The notes beneath the pieces are model-generated. The model saw nothing but the letters and a program-made list of their open reading frames with translations. It was not told where the DNA came from and did not search any database. A stretch of 33,076 nt of DNA from Sulfurovum sp. (GTDB taxonomy: Bacteria > Campylobacterota > Campylobacteria > Campylobacterales > Sulfurovaceae), in contig JALWLU010000199.1 of assembly GCA_026996325.1 (NCBI GenBank), positions 1 to 33,076 on the forward strand. The letters run 5' to 3'. Within the stretch, counting starts at the first letter, position 1. Each line of letters opens with the position of its first letter. Positions 27,929 through 33,076 of this stretch are shown piece by piece. The position numbers and the translations under genes are program-made.

Positions 27929-28719
27929 TTCAGTTCCACCTTCATCAGTTTTGAAAAATTGGATTTGGGTGCGGGAATGTAGATCTCCGCACGATAGGAT
28001 GAGATGTACTTCTCATCGGCCACACGCCACACTTTATTGACACGGTAGGGTGTCTCTTTCTCATTGAGAAATACACGCTTCTGCTCGATACCGGGCAGCT
28101 CTTCAGCCTCAAGGAAGAGTACCAGCTTCGCCTTTGTCATATCGTTCACACGCGCAAGCGGTGAGCCCGGAGCAACATAGTCACCCTCTCTTACCATCAG
28201 CTTGTCAAGATAGCGGTTGTGCAGCACGACAGACTTCTTTTCAATCGTATCTTTTAACATATCGATCTTGTAGCGCAGGTCGAGAATCTGCTTTTTCAAC
28301 GAAGCGATCTTCTCTTTGGTGCTCAGATACTGGGTCTTTGCCGAAGCGAAAGCGTTGTAGGCATTGTCTTTTTGTGTCTTGGAAGCAGTGGCGAGTTTGG
28401 AGATACGGTTGTAGTAGCCCTCCTGCCGCTTGACGGTCTCTGCAAGCGAGCTGGCGATCTCCTGATTGATACCCAGCATCTCTTCATACAGCGCAAGGCT
28501 CTCCTGCGTCGTATTCAGATCGGTACGGTTGAGCCTGTCATCAATGAGGACCACGCGTCCATCGGTCACCAGTGTACCTTCGGCATCCAGATCGACATCG
28601 AGCACCTCACCGCCTGCGGCAGCCTTGAGCGTTACCGTCTCAAAGGGCTCTACCTTGGCGTAATGGACCTTGGCTGCAAGCAGCACCGGCAGCACCAGTA
28701 CGATCAGCAGCTTTCTCAT
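27925..28719 (-). CDS. HlyD/MFP-type periplasmic adaptor
   Basis: 264 aa; signal peptide; split biotinyl-lipoyl-like halves flanking a coiled coil (VTLKAAAGGEVLDVDLDAEG..., LDKLMVREGDYVAPGSPLARV). Confidence 0.75.
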   Translation of the reverse strand: MRKLLIVLVLPVLLAAKVHYAKVEPFETVTLKAAAGGEVLDVDLDAEGTLVTDGRVVLIDDRLNRTDLNTTQESLALYEEMLGINQEIASSLAETVKRQEGYYNRISKLATASKTQKDNAYNAFASAKTQYLSTKEKIASLKKQILDLRYKIDMLKDTIEKKSVVLHNRYLDKLMVREGDYVAPGSPLARVNDMTKAKLVLFLEAEELPGIEQKRVFLNEKETPYRVNKVWRVADEKYISSYRAEIYIPAPKSNFSKLMKVELK

Positions 28720-28734
28720 CGTATCGTACCGAAC

Positions 28735-29025
28735 CTACTCACACTGTGTAACGATGGAGGAGACAAGATCGATAAAGACTGTCGCGGTGCGATCGTCGAT
28801 ATCTTCGTCAATCACTGTCGCTTTAATCTGCTTCTCAAGCTCTTCATCAAGCCCCCGCTCCTCGAGCATACGTTCTGCAACCGCCAGACGGCGGAAAACC
28901 TTCTCGAGTTCTTGCTCTACAATGTTCTGATTGGCTGTCTTTGCCGTTTCAAAATAGGCTGATTTAGGTGTTCTCCCCATAAAATCCATTCCGTAGTCAT
29001 CATCGTCATCTTCAAAGATACCCAT
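28735..29025 (-). CDS. Conserved hypothetical acidic protein
   Basis: 96 aa; MGIFEDDDDDYGMDFMGRTPKSAYF; good SD (aaaaggagt) upstream. Confidence 0.65.
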   Translation of the reverse strand: MGIFEDDDDDYGMDFMGRTPKSAYFETAKTANQNIVEQELEKVFRRLAVAERMLEERGLDEELEKQIKATVIDEDIDDRTATVFIDLVSSIVTQCE

Positions 29026-29228
29026 TATAAACTCCTTTTGTTCGTCTGTAAAGTTGGATTATTATAACCAAGTTACGTAAATCTATCTTGGCTTGGAAGC
29101 AGTTTCCAGATTTAAGAGTAAAAATGTCTCTTATCGTCACCAATTTGGTTAGCGCACACCTTTCTGCTTCAATGGCTATATAGAAACTTGAAATTGAAAT
29201 TTCTTAATAGTTTACTTTAAATATATGT

Positions 29229-29234
29229 TATAAT
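29229..29234 (+). promoter_or_regulatory. -10-like TATAAT in a T/A-rich promoter region
   Basis: taaatatatgtTATAATtatac 23 nt upstream of the ATG at 29257. Confidence 0.45.
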
Positions 29235-29256
29235 TATACAAAGATGAGGAACAGTC

Positions 29257-32200
29257 ATGAAAACCTACAATACCCCTTTTTACTCTTCTGAAGCTTTTCA
29301 AAAGTTTCTTGCGAAGCACCATATTGTAGACAACGAAACCCTTTTTATTCAGGTATTCACCTCATTAACTGAGAAAGAAGAGATTCTTGCCGTCCGCGAC
29401 ACAATTCTCTCCATCCTCCCAAGTGCAACCCTCATCGGTGTAACCACGGATGGCGAGATCTGTAACGGCCGTGTCACTACAGCAGATACAGTCGTCTCAC
29501 TGACACAATTTACAAAAACCACGATGCAGTCCCTGCTTATAGAGTCCTGTACCGACAGTTTTCAATTGGGCAGTGCACTTGCCAAAGAGCTCCTCTCTTC
29601 CCAACCGGAGCTGATGATCGTTTTTACAGATGGACTGCACTGCAATGGAGAGCAGTTCATTAAAGGTATTGACACTCTTAACACCAGAACCGTTATCGCC
29701 GGTGGTATGGCCGGTGATGGCAACCGTTTTAAAAAAACCTCTATCTTTTCAAACAACAAATTTTCACACAATGGGGCAGTAGGCGTTGTTTTCCATAATC
29801 CCGATCTTAAAATTCACACCGACTACTGTTTCAATTGGCAGCCTATCGGGAAAAGCATGCGGGTCACAAAAGTTTCCCAGAACAGGCTCTACACACTCGA
29901 TGATCAACCGGCATACGATGTGTACCGCCACTATCTTGGTGAAGAGGTAGCCCGGCAGCTTCCGGCTATCGGCATTGAGTTTCCGCTGATCATACAGCGG
30001 GGGGACAACGCTATAGCGAGGGCTGTACTGGGAAAACATGATGATGGTTCACTCTCCTTTGCAGGAGATTTTCAGGAGGGAGACACTGTTCGCTTCGGAT
30101 ACGGGGATGTTGAAAGTGTACTGATGCATATTGGACAGACAAAAGCATGTCTGCAGCATCATCCGACAGAATCGATTTTTGTCTACTCCTGTATGGCAAG
30201 ACGGCGATTCATGCCTGATCTCATCGAAGAGGAGATACAACCGCTGCAGGAGTTAGCCGATGTTTCCGGTTTTTTCACTTATGGTGAATTCTTCTCCTTT
30301 CCGACACAGCCGCAACTGCTCAATCAGTCTATGACATTGCTTGCCTTGAATGAATCCGATGTGTCACCTAAGAAACAAGCGAATCCCCCTATAGAGAACG
30401 AAACTGCCTTTGTACTTAACGATTATCAAAAGTCGATCAAGGCACTCTCCCACCTTCTTGATGTCACCATTGCGGAGATGAGTGAAGAGAACAAACGCCT
30501 TGAAGCCAATGCTAAACTGTTACGGGCAAAAAAGGAGTCTCTGCGAAAAGCACAGGAGATCGGCCACTTCGGAAGCTGGGAGATCGACCTGCGTACGAAA
30601 CAGTCCAAATGGTCACGGGAAAGCTACCGCATCTACGGACTCGACCCTGAAAAGACACACCCTACCCTCGATACCTTTATCTCCATGGTCATACCCCGTG
30701 ACAGACCCAAAGTCATGAAGGTATTGCAAGAGGGGCTTGACGGAGAGATCAAAACACTGCAGGTCGAGGCTGTACGGACGGACGGAAGACATATACACCT
30801 GCTGCTTAACGGCAAGATCCTTTTCGACGATTCCGGCAACCCTGTCACACTCATAGGTACCACGCTTGACATCAGTGACCAGGTACAGCTGCAAACCTAT
30901 AACCAGGAGCTTGCTTCCATTATCGAACACTCCACCAATGAAGTCTATATTATTGAAAATGGGACCTACCGCTACCTTTACGTCAACCAGGCAGCACTGA
31001 ACAAACTGGGGTACAGCAGAGAAGAGATGTACCAGATGGACATCTTCCATATCAACCGTACTCTAAGCAGAGAAAAAGTCCAGAGAATGGAAGAGGAAGT
31101 GATCAAAAAGGGACATATTTTCAACCGCACCATCCATACCAAAAAAGATGGCAGCACCTACCCTGTACAATCCTATGTCCAGTACAGGACCTTCCATGAC
31201 AAAGAGGTGGGCATCATCTTCGATATCGATATCAGTGAACAGGTAGAAGCGGAAAACCGCCAGAGAGAACAGGCACAGATACTTGAACAGATCAAGGACT
31301 CAGTCGTCTCCACTGACCTTGATGACATTGTCACCTACTGGAATCAGGGGGCAACGATTATTCACGGCTACAGTGCCGAAGAGATGATCGGGAAACCCAT
31401 CGACATACTCTTTCTGCCAGAGGATGCCATACGGCTCAAAAAGATCAGGCAAATGGTACTTGCCAACGAATTCTATCAGGGTGAGATCGACAAATGCACC
31501 AAAGACGGACGCATCATCCATACGAGCATTTCGGTTTCCGTCCTCAAGGACGAGAGCGGCAATATCATCGGACTGACACGCTATACACAGGATATCACCC
31601 ACAAAAAGGCCATAGAGGCGAAGCTGAAACGGCAGACGGAACTGCTCAATTTTCAGGCATACCACGATGCGCTTACCGGCCTGCCAAACCGCACTCTCTT
31701 TGAGGATAGGCTTCAGCAGTCCATTAGCAGGGCCAAAAGCAGACAGGAGAAACTTGCACTGCTTTTCATTGACCTCGATAACTTCAAACAGATCAACGAT
31801 ACATTGGGCCACGATTTCGGTGATGCCGTACTGCAGATTGTAGCCAAACGTTTTCTTCGGTGTCTTCGCAGCGAAGATACGCTTGCCAGACTTGGCGGAG
31901 ACGAGTTTACAGTACTGATCCAAAACCTTGAGCGTGCATCCGCAACGGCAGTGATCGCCCAAAAACTGAATGAAAGCCTCAAAGCCCCCATTACGATCAA
32001 CGAACATGAGCTGCATCTTTCAGCCAGTATCGGCATCAGCATCTACCCTAAAGATGCAACCGAAAAGCAGGATTTGCTCAAATATGCTGATACGGCAATG
32101 TACAAAGCAAAAGAGATGGGGCGGGACAACTATCAGTTCTATTCAGAAGAGATGACCAGATTCGCACTACAAAAGGCTATGATGGAGAAGGAGCTGAGAA

Positions 32201-32964
32201 AGGCGATCAAAAACAGAGACTTCAGTGTATACTATCAGCCACAGATCGATGCAACGAGCGGGAAGATCGTAGGCATGGAAGCACTGGTGCGGTGGGCACA
32301 CCCGACATTCGGTATGCTCACACCGGACAGTTTCATCCTCATAGCAGAAGAGAGCCATCTCATTGTTGAAGTCGACCGGATCGTTATGGAGCAGTCGATG
32401 CGTGACATAAAAATGTGGTACGACCAGGGTTACAACCCGGGTATACTTTCATTGAATCTCTCCATTAAACAGCTGATGAACAGAGACTTCATCAACCAAC
32501 TTCTCGATACGGCAAAGGGCATTGGATTTGATATCAAAAAGCTCAAGTTTGAAATCACTGAAAGCCAGATGATGCATGACCCCGAAAAGTCGATTGAGGT
32601 ATTGGAGATGCTCAGAGATCTCAAAATAAAAGTCGCCATCGACGACTTCGGCACAGGCTACTCCTCCCTGGCACACATCAAACGACTTCCGGTAAAGACC
32701 CTGAAGATAGACCGCTCCTTTATACAGGACCTTCCTTTCGATGAGGAGGACCGCGCCATCTCAAAAGCGATCATTGTGCTCGCACAGAGTCTCAATCTCG
32801 ATATTGTCGCCGAGGGGGTCGAAACCAAGGCACAGCTTGAGTATCTTATGGAGAACGGGTGTCATCTGATTCAGGGGTATTACTTTTCAGAACCGCTTCC
32901 GAAAGAGACAATGACGACATTTATGGAATCAAGAGGTATGAAAGATTATCAGGAGCGACGATAA
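29257..32964 (+). CDS. FIST-PAS(x3)-GGDEF-EAL sensor protein (c-di-GMP turnover)
   Basis: 1235 aa; N-terminal FIST-like region (VTTDGEICNG, AGGMAGDG); PAS motifs; ARLGGDEFTVL; GMEALVRW; DDFGTGYSS. Confidence 0.9.
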   Translation: MKTYNTPFYSSEAFQKFLAKHHIVDNETLFIQVFTSLTEKEEILAVRDTILSILPSATLIGVTTDGEICNGRVTTADTVVSLTQFTKTTMQSLLIESCTDSFQLGSALAKELLSSQPELMIVFTDGLHCNGEQFIKGIDTLNTRTVIAGGMAGDGNRFKKTSIFSNNKFSHNGAVGVVFHNPDLKIHTDYCFNWQPIGKSMRVTKVSQNRLYTLDDQPAYDVYRHYLGEEVARQLPAIGIEFPLIIQRGDNAIARAVLGKHDDGSLSFAGDFQEGDTVRFGYGDVESVLMHIGQTKACLQHHPTESIFVYSCMARRRFMPDLIEEEIQPLQELADVSGFFTYGEFFSFPTQPQLLNQSMTLLALNESDVSPKKQANPPIENETAFVLNDYQKSIKALSHLLDVTIAEMSEENKRLEANAKLLRAKKESLRKAQEIGHFGSWEIDLRTKQSKWSRESYRIYGLDPEKTHPTLDTFISMVIPRDRPKVMKVLQEGLDGEIKTLQVEAVRTDGRHIHLLLNGKILFDDSGNPVTLIGTTLDISDQVQLQTYNQELASIIEHSTNEVYIIENGTYRYLYVNQAALNKLGYSREEMYQMDIFHINRTLSREKVQRMEEEVIKKGHIFNRTIHTKKDGSTYPVQSYVQYRTFHDKEVGIIFDIDISEQVEAENRQREQAQILEQIKDSVVSTDLDDIVTYWNQGATIIHGYSAEEMIGKPIDILFLPEDAIRLKKIRQMVLANEFYQGEIDKCTKDGRIIHTSISVSVLKDESGNIIGLTRYTQDITHKKAIEAKLKRQTELLNFQAYHDALTGLPNRTLFEDRLQQSISRAKSRQEKLALLFIDLDNFKQINDTLGHDFGDAVLQIVAKRFLRCLRSEDTLARLGGDEFTVLIQNLERASATAVIAQKLNESLKAPITINEHELHLSASIGISIYPKDATEKQDLLKYADTAMYKAKEMGRDNYQFYSEEMTRFALQKAMMEKELRKAIKNRDFSVYYQPQIDATSGKIVGMEALVRWAHPTFGMLTPDSFILIAEESHLIVEVDRIVMEQSMRDIKMWYDQGYNPGILSLNLSIKQLMNRDFINQLLDTAKGIGFDIKKLKFEITESQMMHDPEKSIEVLEMLRDLKIKVAIDDFGTGYSSLAHIKRLPVKTLKIDRSFIQDLPFDEEDRAISKAIIVLAQSLNLDIVAEGVETKAQLEYLMENGCHLIQGYYFSEPLPKETMTTFMESRGMKDYQERR

Positions 32965-33076
32965 GCCGGGTTCTGTCGTGGGTAGTTATTTGTCTAGGCC
33001 TGCCGTTGCCGACAGGCTCAAGCGAAGCATGAGTGCCGCAAAGCGGCGTTGCAAGAGTTGTTACCATATGCTTCTT
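32945..33076 (-). ncRNA. rnpB: RNase P RNA, 3' portion (5' part lies beyond the window)
   Basis: Minus strand reads GCTTGAGCC...GGCAGGCCTAGACAAATAACTACCCACGACAGAACCCGGCTTATCG, the conserved 3' region of bacterial type A RNase P RNA; exact 3' end uncertain. Confidence 0.92.

Overview
The window is about 33 kb of compact, ordinary bacterial chromosome. Several features suggest a Campylobacterota (epsilonproteobacterial, Sulfurovum-like) genome: an HP1043/CosR-like orphan regulator, abundant diheme CCP and GGDEF/EAL proteins, and the gene content. This taxonomic guess is inference. I support about 31 protein genes, including LysM-3D, thrC, argB, lpxK, cmoB, a cyclophilin, rny, ftsY, plsC, radA, acpS, a MidA-like methyltransferase, a TolC-like protein, argD, a molybdopterin oxidoreductase, an HlyD-like adaptor and two large PAS-GGDEF-EAL proteins. 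The 3' part of rnpB runs off the right edge on the minus strand. No CRISPR array, prophage, transposase or obvious defence island was seen. The most interesting non-textbook signals are mostly non-coding: (1) a modular 3'-flanking element with hairpins of variable but complementary stems and a constant GCAG/CTGC loop, present as a tandem cluster at 45-301 and as a solo copy at 11427-11496; (2) a near-perfect three-way-junction fold over the cmoB translation start; (3) 7-nt tandem arrays abutting or containing stop codons; (4) a one-base frameshift splitting a 5-formyltetrahydrofolate cyclo-ligase gene; (5) a TlpA-like lipoprotein with WSQPC in place of WCxPC; (6) an HP1043-like response regulator lacking the normal phospho-Asp. 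All family assignments come from reading motifs by eye; no database search was run.
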